A DNA stretch of 64,000 nt from Bartonella tribocorum CIP 105476. GTDB taxonomy: Bacteria; Pseudomonadota; Alphaproteobacteria; Rhizobiales; Rhizobiaceae. The stretch is taken from contig NC_010161.1 of assembly GCF_000196435.1 (NCBI RefSeq), forward strand, positions 2,437,001 through 2,501,000, written 5' to 3'. The notes beneath the pieces were generated by a model. The model was given only the letters and a program-made list of their open reading frames with translations. It had not been told where the DNA came from and searched no databases. How positions within the stretch are numbered: the first letter of the stretch is position 1; every line of letters starts with the position of its first letter. The position numbers and the translations under genes are program-made. Shown piece after piece: positions 50,340 through 60,397 of this stretch.

Positions 50340-50540
50340 CTCGCCTGTAGATTGTCTTAGGTCTTTTAAAACCACGTCTCTTGCTCATGACAAGCGAAGA
50401 GAATGTGCTTGGAATGAAACATACAAAAAAGGACTAAAAATGCCTATAATGAACCGTCTCAAGCGCCAAGGGATGCCACAACGTTGGAAACTAGCAAAGA
50501 GTGCGTGATGATTCCGGCTTGTTACGCTATAAGCAGCAAT
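50340..50540 (+). pseudogene. Integrase-family relic, 5' end only
   Basis: CATGACAAGCGAAGAGAATG and AAAAATGCCTATAATGAACC, CTCAAGCGCCAAGGGATGCC and AAGAGTGCGTGATGATTCCG match the start of the larger relic at 26815-26945 in the same order. No catalytic part is nearby in this orientation. Confidence 0.6.
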
Positions 50541-51233
50541 AATGTGATCAAAACAAAGATTAAGCGCGCTTAATGCTTGCCTCTATCCGTTTTTATATGC
50601 GAGATAGGAGAAGGAATACTTCTAAAATGGAAAACAACTTATTTTAGCAAAAATATGAAATCTCAAAGATAAAAAACTATTCACATCTTTACCGTCATTT
50701 TTTCATTCAGTTTTACAACTTTCAAAAACATCTATACCTTTTAAAAAATGAGGTGCACTCCCTCACCTTTTTTCTCTCTTCAATAAAATCATACCCCTCA
50801 CGCAAAACAGAAAATCCAAAATTAAAACGTCATCATATTTCATACGCTTTTGTTTTTAAAAAATATCTCTCAATGCGCATCATACCCCTCTCATGGCAAC
50901 ACTTATGAAGAAAATCCTCTGAACATTCTCTCCTTTAAGCTTAAATAAAGGCATAAATCAAAATATCATACCATTATCCTTCAATGTTGTAACAACTCTT
51001 GGCGCTTGAAAGTGTCCAGAAAAACTATTTTTATCCCTTTCTTACAGCAAGTTTACACACCACCCCTCGTTAGAGCGTACAAATTATATGCGTTAATTCA
51101 CCTGAACAAATTCGCAGCGAGAAAATCTTACCATTTTCGAAATTTTCATTTAAGTTTCAAATAATAAATGATATAAATCAATATGTTAAATTCTTAAAAG
51201 TATAAAAAATAAAGCATGATCCATATTGTTTTA

Positions 51234-51420
51234 AATAATACTCTTCTAGAGGCTTTTGAAAGTCATAAAACCAAATCCAAATAAAGAGAAAAAGGGCAGG
51301 TGTAATAACCCTACACCATTTGCCAAGAATTTTGCATTATGCTCTATAGTTTTACGTTATACTCTATACGAGCACCATTGTGAAATGAGGATAATTAAAA
51401 AAAATTTTAACAAGAGCATA
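51234..51420 (+). pseudogene. Short scrambled integrase-family relic
   Basis: ACTCTTCTAGAGGCTTTTGAAAGTCATAAA (pieces) matches the core-binding segment at 27187-27217. GCTCTATAGTTTTACGTTATAC and CACCATTGTGAAATGAGG match the earlier N-terminal segment at 26970-27040. The two pieces are in the wrong order relative to the gene, so rearrangement followed insertion. Confidence 0.5.
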
Positions 51421-51592
51421 AATTTGCAAGAAAAAATTTTATTATCTTAAACGTACAGCTCCATCAGAGCGGAATATTGATTATAGCAGCACACTCCAGA
51501 ACTTTTTAAAGATAAGCAACCATTTAATTTTCTCTCCACCCCCTTAAAGAATGAAAATTCTTAGCCAATACCGATCTGTAAATAAGAATCCG

Positions 51593-51990
51593 TCAACAAC
51601 GCCGTTTTACTAATTCACGAGCTTGTTTTAAAGAGACATGTCTTAAGGCACCCAATCCCATTTCACGACAGCGCCCGTGAATGGTATAACGGTAAAGCCA
51701 TTGAGCATCTCCATCTTTACACTTATGGAGTAACAAGCCAGCACCATCATTATATTTGCCAGCCCTAAAATGTTGCGACAGCTCTTGCATTAAGCCGATT
51801 CATAAGAGCCATTTTTTAATCCTTTTTTATACAGTTTTTACCCACACGCCAGCCCCGCTTGTGACGTACAAACGAATGGTTTTGATTGATTCAAGATAAA
51901 CAGATTTAAAATGAGAGAATCTTACGGTATTAGGGGTTCTAATTCAATATGAACAACGCTAAATTATCATTATAAATCAATATCTTGCAT
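51593..51990 (-). pseudogene. Integrase-family relic with readable N-terminal domain, reverse orientation
   Basis: 51593-51790 encodes 65 open codons: HFRAGKYNDGAGLLLHKCKD, AQWLYRYTIHGRCREMGLGA, VSLKQARELVKRR. This is the arm-binding domain of P4-like integrases in its best preserved form in the window. The conserved upstream block follows in reverse at 51840-51990 (ends ATCATTATAAATCAA). The rest of the gene is missing. It helps read the other, more decayed copies. Confidence 0.75.
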
Positions 51991-52167
51991 GATAGAGAAA
52001 ACCCCTCTTAGCATTACCTCATGAGATTCTATAGGCAAACTTTGCCTCAAAATATCCATCCCATACGCTTACAAAAATACTTCCATGTAAAAATTTACAT
52101 GGTCCTTAAGTAGGATATTAGCACAATAAACGATGATGTTTTAAGACGTGAAAATAAAACGTTATGA

Positions 52168-53913
52168 CTATAGGTTGGAGCAATGTTCTGATTTTTTATC
52201 AAACGCTTTGCGGATAAAACGCCAGCGAACTTTTTCCTGAAATGCAGGGCGAAAATATAAAACGATCTGCTGTGTCCTTTGCGGACCTGTTAATTCCGCA
52301 AAATCAATTGAATCTTCAAGACAAATATCCGCATCAGGCGATATAAAATACCATACTTTCTCGTCCTCTACGTGTCCGTCCTTTACCGCTAAACACACAC
52401 GCTCACCATCATAGTTAACCTCAACTTGTGGATGAAGATGAAACCGAACCGCAACATGATCTTGTTCACTTTGCACCCTCTTATGTCTCTTTCCCCCTTT
52501 ATCGGGCATAAAAAAGCGATCAAAGCCTTCGATCATATCTCCACTTGTCGCCAAAATAAGACCACGCTCATGAATAAGATTAAAGGGTCGCACATAACCA
52601 TTATGGCTCGCAATAAAACCTGTTTTTCCTGAATCCTCTATACGGTGCACTTGAACTTCCCTGGGTCCATCAAACAAAAAGGAAGCGCTATTTTTCTTTT
52701 TTTTATAAAAAGTACCCACCGAACAATCATTAAGCGTCGCTGTTGAATGGGCCGCAGTAACACGCCCTAAATGTCGATAATCTTGCCGCCCATCAGGGTT
52801 AACACCGGTATTGATAATGAAACGGTGTCCTTGTGAGGACATTTCAAAAGATAAACACCCTGAACAAGCCTGCTGTGCAACAGAACGTGGTGGAAATTTT
52901 CCTGTATCTGCAAGCACTGTTGTTTGATTGGCTTTTAAGCGCTGAAACCCTGAATAACGAGCATAACTAAAAGGATGCCCTCCTGTTTCATCAAGCTCCA
53001 AAAGTTTCAATAAGCGTTCCGACACGAGGGGACCAACCCCATTAAAATGCGCCAATGTTTGATCTTCATGAATAAAGAACCGTAAAGCTGGCAACATACG
53101 CTCAACAGAATCAATCAAAATACGGGGTGCTGTTTCATTGCTCCGCATAAAAAGATAACGTAAAGATAATAAGTCTGACAACAAATTAAATAAGATAATA
53201 GGACTACGGGAAATATGTCCACCATCAACCAAAATCTGACGTGAGAGCTCTTCTATAAGGATGGTCTGTACCTTTTTTTTCACGTCTGCAGAAACAGGCA
53301 ACGCAAGAGAGGCGAACGTCAAAGCCGTTGCTGCTTGTAAACGTTTATCATCATGATCCATACTGCAAATTGTTACGCGCAAGTAACGAAATTGCAAACC
53401 AAGTGCCCGTAAAAAGCGTTTTTCAAACCGTTCACTTGCCCCTTCTAACAACATTTTTGAGTGACAAATCCACGAAATCAAACGCCGTGCCACAACAGGA
53501 GCACTCCAAGCAAGCCCCTTTACCTTCTTGCCAGCATGGTCAAGCCAATCTTCTAAAAGCGCGCGCGCATGCGCCGTAGCTAAATCACTTTCTGCTGCAT
53601 CCATATGGCGCAACCAATGAAAATCATGCAGAGCCGCTTCCCATTCCAGCGTTGGTGGAGCCAATGAAAATGGTGAAACAGCACCAGAATGAACAATATG
53701 ACCAGCAAAAGCAAAACGACCATGATAAAATTCATGCGCCATCATCGGATCAGCCATATGCAAATCAACGGGATGCGCTAAAATTTTATGAGGACGAAAC
53801 CCTGAAAAACGCCAACGAAACAAGGGTCCAACCCATAAACGCCGCATAACATGCTGTAGCGTATCGATACAGGCTGCCACTTTCACCTGAGGAGCTTTTA
53901 CTGCAACCGCCAA
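52168..53913 (-). CDS. Heparinase II/III-family protein
   Basis: 581 aa. An N-terminal helical domain (LDHAGKKVKGLAWSAPVVARRLISWICHS) resembles the alginate-lyase toroid. The C-terminal heparinase II/III beta domain starts near residue 330 (FSYARYSGFQRLKANQTTVLADTG) and includes AHSTATLNDCSVG. It lies between rsmB and purH in the same arrangement as in other Rhizobiales. The polysaccharide substrate is unknown. Confidence 0.85.
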   Translation of the reverse strand: MAVAVKAPQVKVAACIDTLQHVMRRLWVGPLFRWRFSGFRPHKILAHPVDLHMADPMMAHEFYHGRFAFAGHIVHSGAVSPFSLAPPTLEWEAALHDFHWLRHMDAAESDLATAHARALLEDWLDHAGKKVKGLAWSAPVVARRLISWICHSKMLLEGASERFEKRFLRALGLQFRYLRVTICSMDHDDKRLQAATALTFASLALPVSADVKKKVQTILIEELSRQILVDGGHISRSPIILFNLLSDLLSLRYLFMRSNETAPRILIDSVERMLPALRFFIHEDQTLAHFNGVGPLVSERLLKLLELDETGGHPFSYARYSGFQRLKANQTTVLADTGKFPPRSVAQQACSGCLSFEMSSQGHRFIINTGVNPDGRQDYRHLGRVTAAHSTATLNDCSVGTFYKKKKNSASFLFDGPREVQVHRIEDSGKTGFIASHNGYVRPFNLIHERGLILATSGDMIEGFDRFFMPDKGGKRHKRVQSEQDHVAVRFHLHPQVEVNYDGERVCLAVKDGHVEDEKVWYFISPDADICLEDSIDFAELTGPQRTQQIVLYFRPAFQEKVRWRFIRKAFDKKSEHCSNL

Positions 53914-53977
53914 AATTCCATCTCCATCTATGCTGAATCAGATACAATTTCGACCATTTGTGTAAATGAAACGTTAA

Positions 53978-55342
53978 TTAAGCAATTTTTCGTAAGCGCG
54001 CGGCAAAAAAACCATCCATTCCTAAAGGCGCAGTTTTCTCAGCATCAAAATTTTTATGACAAAAATCCGCCGGCGTCGTGCGCACCATCCCCTCAGAAAG
54101 CAAATGTGCCAATGCTCCCATTTCCTCTGGATAAATAGGATCTAGAACAATATCATTGCGTATCGATAAAATTTTCTCAATAAGATCTTCACCTTCTTCT
54201 CTTGCCAACGAACAATTGGAAAAAACAATCCGCCCTCCCTTTTTGACCAAAGCAATTGCTGCGACAAGCAAATCATATTGCAACGCCGCTAACTTGATGA
54301 CATCATCCCTCGATTTCGTCCATAAAATATCTGGATGACGACGGATCGTTCCTGTAGAAGAACAAGGAGCATCAAGAAGAACCGCATCAAACAGCTGTGT
54401 GGGATGAAAATTTCTCACGTCCCCCTGCCAAATGTGAACGGAAAAATAGAGCCGTTCCATATTTTCTTTCAAACGCTTTACACGATTAGCAGAAAGCTCA
54501 ATGGCTGTCACCTCTGCCCCTTGCAAAGCCAATTGTGCTGTTTTCCCCCCAGGGCTCGCACAAAGATCAGCAACGCGTTTCCCCCGAAGTTCTCCCAATA
54601 AGCAAGCAGGCAACGCTGCGGCAAAATCTTGAACCCACCAAGCCCCTTCACGATAGCCTGGTAAATCAGAAACAGAACACTCCAAACGATTCAATCGAAC
54701 AGAACCATTAGGCAACACCACACCACCAAGTCTCTCAGCCCATCCAATACTATCAGATTTCACAGTCAAATCGAGAGGGGGTTCCACACTTTGAAGTTCT
54801 ATAATCTGTTGTGCCTTTTCTATTCCATAAGCGGATACTAAAAGCTGGGAAAACCATGCTGGAACACCTTCAATGGTCGGAACTTGTTGGCGTAAAGGCG
54901 CCGCCTCCCGTGCGACATTGCGCAAAAGAGCATTCACCACCCCTGAAAAACGACGCATACGCGGATCAAATTTTGCCACACGCACAGCTAAATCAATAGC
55001 CGCGTGATCAGGAATATCAAGATAAAGAATTTGCGCCACACTGATATGTAGAAGATGCTGAAGTGAAAGTGCTTGTGAAGGTAAAGGGCGCTCTAAAAAG
55101 CATGAGAGAGCCGCCGTAATCTGCCCTCGATGACGCAATGACGTTGTCAAAATAGCCCGACACAACAAACGATCTCGTTGTGAAAGTTTTAAATATTGTG
55201 GGTGTCCGTGTTCATTATCCGTTAAACCAGAAAGAGGTGTATACCTATCAACCACCGCCCCTAAAAGGCGCACACACACCTGCCGAACAGCTAATCCTGG
55301 AACATCTTTTTCAGAAACATGCCCCGCTTTTTTGTGTTTCAA
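53978..55342 (-). CDS. rsmB: 16S rRNA (cytosine967-C5)-methyltransferase family protein
   Basis: 454 aa. The N-terminal NusB-like RNA-binding domain covers residues 15-150. The C-terminal methyltransferase domain has the SAM motif VADLCASPGGKTAQLALQGA, motif IV DAPCSSTGTIRRHPDI and motif VI RIVFSNCSLAREEGED, so both Cys residues of the RsmB-type active site are present. It ends with RLRKIA. htpX lies upstream. Confidence 0.9.
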   Translation of the reverse strand: MKHKKAGHVSEKDVPGLAVRQVCVRLLGAVVDRYTPLSGLTDNEHGHPQYLKLSQRDRLLCRAILTTSLRHRGQITAALSCFLERPLPSQALSLQHLLHISVAQILYLDIPDHAAIDLAVRVAKFDPRMRRFSGVVNALLRNVAREAAPLRQQVPTIEGVPAWFSQLLVSAYGIEKAQQIIELQSVEPPLDLTVKSDSIGWAERLGGVVLPNGSVRLNRLECSVSDLPGYREGAWWVQDFAAALPACLLGELRGKRVADLCASPGGKTAQLALQGAEVTAIELSANRVKRLKENMERLYFSVHIWQGDVRNFHPTQLFDAVLLDAPCSSTGTIRRHPDILWTKSRDDVIKLAALQYDLLVAAIALVKKGGRIVFSNCSLAREEGEDLIEKILSIRNDIVLDPIYPEEMGALAHLLSEGMVRTTPADFCHKNFDAEKTAPLGMDGFFAARLRKIA

Positions 55343-55401
55343 AACAACACCTTTATATCACTGTTTTCTCAAGAGCTCCGCCTAAAAATCTCCTCAAAAT
55401 T

Positions 55402-56451
55402 CTATGAACGAGATTTTTTTGAATTATCATAACGAAGCCAAGAAGGACGTTTTGTAACCCGCTGAAAAGTGCTGTTTTCTTGCTCTCCGGGTACATAAGC
55501 CTGACCACCGCGAAAATCTCCATAATTCATTTCATCATTGCTTTTTTTATTCATACCGCCTTCTTCATTCCATCCCCCACTTTCGGCAAGAGCCCCTTTC
55601 ATCTCTTCTGCTTGCCGATAAAGAGCAGCAATACGATTTGCCGTTGCCGGATGAGTCGAAAAAAGACTATCTGCTCCCTCACCGCTCAAAGGATTGATAA
55701 TAAATAGATGTGCTGTTGCTGGATTATGCTCTGCTTCTTCGTTATAAACGCCATGCCCCCCATCAGCAATTTTACGCAATGCCGAAGCCAACCATAAAGG
55801 ATTACCACATATTTCAGCTCCCCTCCGATCCGCAGCATATTCACGCGTACGGCTAATGGCCATTTGCACAAGCATTGCGGCAAAAGGTGCCACGAGCAGT
55901 GCAATAAATCCTCCAATTGCCCCAGCTCCATGAGAATCTTCCGAAGAGCTGCGCTGTCCCCCCATAAAAAAAGCAAAATTGCCAAGCATTGAAATTGCCC
56001 CTGCAATCGTTGCTGTTAAAGTCATGGTTAAGGTATCACGATGCTCAATATGTGCAAGCTCATGCGCCATAACACCAGCAACTTCCTCTGCACTTAACCG
56101 TTCCAACAACCCAGTACTCGCGGCAACAGCAGCATTTTGCGGATTACGTCCCGTTGCAAAAGCATTTGGCTGTGCATTATCAATGACATAAACTTTTGGT
56201 TGAGGAAGAGAAGCTTTTTTAGCTAAATCGCTTACAATTTTATAATAAACAGGTGAGGAATGCCGATCAACTTCACGCGCCCCGTACATACGTAAGACAA
56301 TTTTATCTGAATTCCAATAAGAAAAAAAGTTTAAACCACTTGCCATCAAAAGAGCTATGACCATACCACTGCCCCCTCCAACAAGATAACCAACCCCCAT
56401 AAAGAGAGCCGTCATAAAAGCCAAAAGCATGGCTGTACGCATTATATTCAT
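55402..56451 (-). CDS. htpX: Membrane zinc metalloprotease HtpX
   Basis: 349 aa. Quality-control protease of the inner membrane. Two N-terminal membrane segments, HEXXH motif [15 protein letters not shown] near residue 130, two further membrane segments, and the third zinc ligand in [16 protein letters not shown]. The C-terminal 50 residues are long and Gly/Asn-rich, common in alphaproteobacterial HtpX. Confidence 0.94.
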
Positions 56452-56534
56452 TACTCAAAAAACTCCATGATAAAAGTCTACCAATACTATATGATGGGGT
56501 TTTCTTTCTGCTTCTTCAATGGAATAGGTGTAAA

Positions 56535-56750
56535 ATGAATAAAAAAGATGAAAAAATAAGTAAAAAAAATACAACTGTCATTAAACAACCATCCCTTTCT
56601 CCCGCAGCACAACGCGCCCTTAAAGAAGCTGAAGAAAGACGAAAAGACGCAACAACAAAAGAACAGCCATTGGAAAACGGTGGACGCGGCGGAAAAGATC
56701 CATCCCGCTATGGAGACTGGGAAATTAAAGGCCGCGCCATCGACTTTTAA
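56535..56750 (+). CDS. DUF1674/SdhAF4-like protein, probable succinate dehydrogenase assembly factor
   Basis: 71 aa. Charged N-terminus, then the family end RGGKDPSRYGDWEIKGRAIDF. In mitochondria and bacteria this family (SDHAF4) helps assemble flavinylated SdhA. Divergent from htpX, a common Rhizobiales arrangement. The sdh operon is 22 kb away in this window, so the link is functional inference only. Confidence 0.8.
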   Translation: MNKKDEKISKKNTTVIKQPSLSPAAQRALKEAEERRKDATTKEQPLENGGRGGKDPSRYGDWEIKGRAIDF

Positions 56751-56818
56751 AGCTATAGATTTCCAAAATTGAATCTAAAAAAACCAACACGGTTTTAATA
56801 AACATCCTCTTAAAGAAG

Positions 56819-56845
56819 ATCCGTTTTTGATCAGCAAAAACGGAT
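56819..56845. terminator. Inverted repeat downstream of rpsP
   Basis: ATCCGTTTTT (56819-56828) and AAAAACGGAT (56836-56845) form a 10-bp stem 54 bp beyond the rpsP stop. No T run follows on the minus strand. It lies between convergent rpsP and the SdhAF4-like gene and may serve both. Confidence 0.45.
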
Positions 56846-56898
56846 AACATTTATTCGTCTAGAATCTTTAAAGAGGTGTGATTAAACAATTACGTTTC

Positions 56899-57273
56899 TT
56901 ATTCTGAAGCAGAATCTGCTTCAGCCGCAGCTGCTGCATCCTCTGCCGCTTGCTTTGCTGCGGCTATACGTTCTTGTGCTTTTTTACCTGGCTCACCTTT
57001 ATGGGGATTATTGCGGGCTGGACGCTTTTTTAAGCCAGCCGCATCTAAAAACCGTAAAACGCGATCTGTTGGTTGAGCCCCTTGTCCAAGCCAATACTGG
57101 ATACGTTCTTCATTCAGTTTTACCCTCGGTCCATCTTTAGGCAACATTGGATCCCATGCACCAACACGTTCAAGAAATCGCCCATCGCGCGGACTACGAA
57201 CATCTGCAACGACGATATGATAGTAAGGACGTTTCTTTGAACCTCCACGGGACAAACGAATTTTCAATGCCAT
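56899..57273 (-). CDS. rpsP: 30S ribosomal protein S16
   Basis: 124 aa. S16 core [56 protein letters not shown]. The C-terminal extension is Ala/Glu-rich, as in other alphaproteobacteria. In most relatives rimM-trmD-rplS follows directly; here they lie 20 kb away on the same strand. Confidence 0.97.
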   Translation of the reverse strand: MALKIRLSRGGSKKRPYYHIVVADVRSPRDGRFLERVGAWDPMLPKDGPRVKLNEERIQYWLGQGAQPTDRVLRFLDAAGLKKRPARNNPHKGEPGKKAQERIAAAKQAAEDAAAAAEADSASE

Positions 57274-57289
57274 ATTTTATCTCCTATTG

Positions 57290-57622
57290 TCAGCTCTGGC
57301 TTTCGTTTAAATTGACTTTTTTTATTTTTTGCTCTTCAGCAATAATTTCATGATGACGCACAACTTCTTTAACAATAAACTTTAAAAATCTTTCAGCAAA
57401 ATCAGGATCAAGATGACTATCCATAGCCAATTGCCGCAAACGCGCTATCTGATGTTGCTCACGCAGAGGATCGACTTTAGGCAAATCATAACGTGCTTTT
57501 AAGCGCCCAATAGCTTTCGTACAACGAAAACGCTCTGCTAAAATATGAACCAAAGTTGCATCAAAATTATCAATAGATGCTCGTAAATGCGCCAATTCGT
57601 TTAATACTGTTTCCTGCATCAT
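57290..57622 (-). CDS. Chorismate mutase (AroQ class)
   Basis: 110 aa, all-helical. Converts chorismate to prephenate for Phe/Tyr synthesis. Conserved residues appear in LAHLRASIDNFDATLVHILAER, TKAIGRLKAR (catalytic Arg/Lys) and DPLREQHQIARLR. It lies between ffh and rpsP, as in other Rhizobiales. The D-x-x-D/L-I-x-L start of the family is recognisable as IDNFDATLVHIL. Confidence 0.88.
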   Translation of the reverse strand: MMQETVLNELAHLRASIDNFDATLVHILAERFRCTKAIGRLKARYDLPKVDPLREQHQIARLRQLAMDSHLDPDFAERFLKFIVKEVVRHHEIIAEEQKIKKVNLNESQS

Positions 57623-57643
57623 ATTCCTTTCCCTCTGTGCATC

Positions 57644-59206
57644 TTATTTTTTCTTAAGATGCTGAGGAAGTTTTCCCCTATCGGCAATGCCATTAGAAAG
57701 ACCAGGAAATGTAGGATCGCGTCCGGGAAGTCCAGGCAAAAGCTTCCCTCCATTATCATTTTTAATCTGCTTTTGAAGCGTTGAGAATTGCTTAAGATCC
57801 AATCCCGATAAATCAGGCATAGCCGGAGAATCTGCACCTCCCATTCCTCCAAATCCCATTTTAGAGCCAAGACCTCCTAACATTTTTCCCATCAAACCAC
57901 TTTTGCCTTTACCACCCATAGCTTTCATCATATCAGCCATTTGGCGATACATCTTCAAAAGTTTATTAATATCAGCGGCCGTTGTTCCAGATCCCTTAGC
58001 AATTCGTTGTTTGCGGCTATGTTTTAAAAGCTCTGGATTCATACGCTCTTGCGGCGTCATGGACGAAATAATAGCCAATTGACGATTAAACAAACGGTCA
58101 TCAAGACCAGCTGCCGCAATCTGCTCTTTGACCTTGCCTAATCCTGGCAACATGCCCATAATGCCGCCCATTCCACCCAGTTTTTTCATTTTCTGCAACT
58201 GTTCTGCAAGATCATTCAGATCAAATTTTCCGCTCTGCAGCTTTTTTGCAAAAGCAGCAGCTTTTTCATGATCCATTGTTTCAGCAGCTTTTTCAACCAA
58301 AGAAACAATATCCCCCATTCCGAGAATACGATCAGCAATCCGACTGGGATGAAACTCTTCCAAGTCTTCTATTTTTTCACCGGTTCCGATTGCTTTAATC
58401 GGCTTACCTGTAACAGCACGCATAGAAAGAGCAGCGCCCCCACGCCCATCACTATCCATGCGTGTTAAAATAATCCCTGTAATCCCTACACGCTCATCAA
58501 AAGAACGCGCGAGATGAACGGCATCTTGCCCCGTCAAACTATCAGCAACCAACATAATCTCATGAGGAAGAGAACACGCTTTAATTTCAGCTAATTCAAG
58601 CATCAAAGCTTCATCAATATGATTACGTCCTGCAGTATCAAGAAGAAGCACATCATAACCGCCCAATTTAGCAGCCTGCACGGCACGTGATGCAATATCA
58701 ACGGGTAGCTGTCCCGCAATAATAGGCAAACTTGCAAGTTTCGCTTGTTCTCCCAATTGGCGCAATTGCTCCTGTGCAGCAGGACGACGTGTATCTAAAG
58801 ACGCCATGAGAACTTTTTTATTGTGCTTATCAGTGAAACGTTTTGCAAGCTTTGCTGTTGTGGTTGTTTTTCCGGAGCCTTGCAAACCAATCATCATGAT
58901 AACAACGGGCGCTGGTGCATTCAAATCACTCAGAACGCTTTCATTTCCAAGAATACGAACCAATTCGTCATGAACAATTTTAACCACCATTTGGCCTGGT
59001 TTAATTGATTTAACAATCTCAGTCCCAACAGCTTTTTCACGAACCCTATCGGTAAAAGAACGGACAACATCAAGAGCAACATCAGCTTCCAACAAAGCGC
59101 GCCGAATTTCACGCAGCGCCTCTGCAACATCCTGATCCGACAAAGCACCACGCCCCGTCAAATGAGACAGGATAGAACCAAGTCGCTCTTGCAAGGATTC
59201 AAACAT
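57644..59206 (-). CDS. ffh: Signal recognition particle protein Ffh
   Basis: 520 aa. N domain, G domain with GLQGSGKTTTTAKLAKRF near residue 108, DTRRPAAQEQL, LLLDTAGRNHIDEAL and LTRMDSDGRGGAALS. The C-terminal M domain, with many Met residues (MYRQMADMMKAMGGKGKSGL), binds signal peptides and 4.5S RNA. Full length. Confidence 0.98.
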   Translation of the reverse strand: MFESLQERLGSILSHLTGRGALSDQDVAEALREIRRALLEADVALDVVRSFTDRVREKAVGTEIVKSIKPGQMVVKIVHDELVRILGNESVLSDLNAPAPVVIMMIGLQGSGKTTTTAKLAKRFTDKHNKKVLMASLDTRRPAAQEQLRQLGEQAKLASLPIIAGQLPVDIASRAVQAAKLGGYDVLLLDTAGRNHIDEALMLELAEIKACSLPHEIMLVADSLTGQDAVHLARSFDERVGITGIILTRMDSDGRGGAALSMRAVTGKPIKAIGTGEKIEDLEEFHPSRIADRILGMGDIVSLVEKAAETMDHEKAAAFAKKLQSGKFDLNDLAEQLQKMKKLGGMGGIMGMLPGLGKVKEQIAAAGLDDRLFNRQLAIISSMTPQERMNPELLKHSRKQRIAKGSGTTAADINKLLKMYRQMADMMKAMGGKGKSGLMGKMLGGLGSKMGFGGMGGADSPAMPDLSGLDLKQFSTLQKQIKNDNGGKLLPGLPGRDPTFPGLSNGIADRGKLPQHLKKK

Positions 59207-59457
59207 TATTTACCTCATTGTTGCATAACAAAGTTACATAACGAACAAACCAAAATAGCACCCGAGAACGCATCGCGCCGTCGAATGTTGACCTCTGAGA
59301 TCTCTTCATACCCTTGCATTGGGGTCTCAGTCGGTGGCTCCAAGTTGATTTTGTCACTGAAAGCTTGCTCCTTCAAACAATAAAACCCCAGCTTTGTCAA
59401 GTTTTATCATAAAATGTCTTTTTATACGAAGAAATAAAAACAGCAAATACTACAATA

Positions 59458-60114
59458 CTACCCTTCAAAACTTTCAACTTCAACACGCATAAAACAACCT
59501 GTTTCCTGTTCCACATTCCATAATTTCCCGCTAGAGATATCAAACCAAACCCCATGCAATGTTAAAATACCTTGATCTTTGCGAAACTTTATCCACGGAA
59601 ACGTCTCTAAATTTCTCAACGAATGGCGAATAGAAAGCTGCTCTAAAGCCGTCTGTTTTTCTGGCCAAGATAGTGATTTATTATTCAAAACGATTTCTGC
59701 GGCTGGCGCTAAAAGACTAATCCATTGGCCAATAAAATCATTTGACGGTAACGATTTACATGTCTCCTTAAGAGCCGTACGAACACCTCCACAATGAGCA
59801 TGACCAAAAACAACAATATGTTTTACCTCAAGCAATTGCACTGCATATTCAAGAGCCGCTGATGTTGCATGATATTTGTTATCAGGAGAAAAAGGAGGAA
59901 TCACATTTGCCACGTTGCGTAAGGTGAAAATTTCCCCAGGCTTAGCATCAAAAATCATTTCTGGGACTGCACGCGAATCACAGCAAGCAATAATCAAAAC
60001 TTCAGGTTTTTGCCCCTCAATCGCCAATTGCTGATAATGTTCTGTTTTATATGAAAAATGATTATTGATAAAATTTTGGTAACCACTTAAAAGTCTTTCT
60101 GGTAAACGGGTCAT
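59458..60114 (-). CDS. Beta-class carbonic anhydrase
   Basis: 218 aa. Interconverts CO2 and bicarbonate. Zinc ligands and the Asp-Arg dyad are in ACCDSRAVPEMIFDAKPGE near residue 44, and the His/Cys pair is in VVFGHAHCGGVRTAL near 102. Followed by LRNVANVIPPF. All active-site residues are present. Single gene between ffh and gdh. Confidence 0.95.
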   Translation of the reverse strand: MTRLPERLLSGYQNFINNHFSYKTEHYQQLAIEGQKPEVLIIACCDSRAVPEMIFDAKPGEIFTLRNVANVIPPFSPDNKYHATSAALEYAVQLLEVKHIVVFGHAHCGGVRTALKETCKSLPSNDFIGQWISLLAPAAEIVLNNKSLSWPEKQTALEQLSIRHSLRNLETFPWIKFRKDQGILTLHGVWFDISSGKLWNVEQETGCFMRVEVESFEG

Positions 60115-60397
60115 TCTCTCTTTTACTTCTCATTCTCTCTTTACTTTCATTTCATATAATTTGAAAAACAAACTATTAATATATAAAAATACTAAAAAGT
60201 CCCTTTCATTGATGTAAAATATTTCTTTTAAAGTGCAAATTATTACTAAAAAATAATAAAAACACTGTCATTATTTCCCAATAAAGAGCTATTTTCTTTA
60301 GGAAGAAAGTGTTACAGTGTAAAAAAATATAATGGTCCGCTCTTAAATATGAAAACAAAATAAGAAAAGACTCAAAGAGCAAAAAGGGAGAGTGAAT

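Larger units (their letters stand above)
50106..52167. other. 2-kb intergenic region filled with integrase-family relics
   Basis: No intact gene supported. Relic pieces lie at 50340-50540 (+), 51234-51420 (+) and 51593-51990 (-), listed separately. The remainder, including an open frame at 50148-50375 on the minus strand, shows nothing recognisable. It is one of the most eroded parts of the window. Confidence 0.55.
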
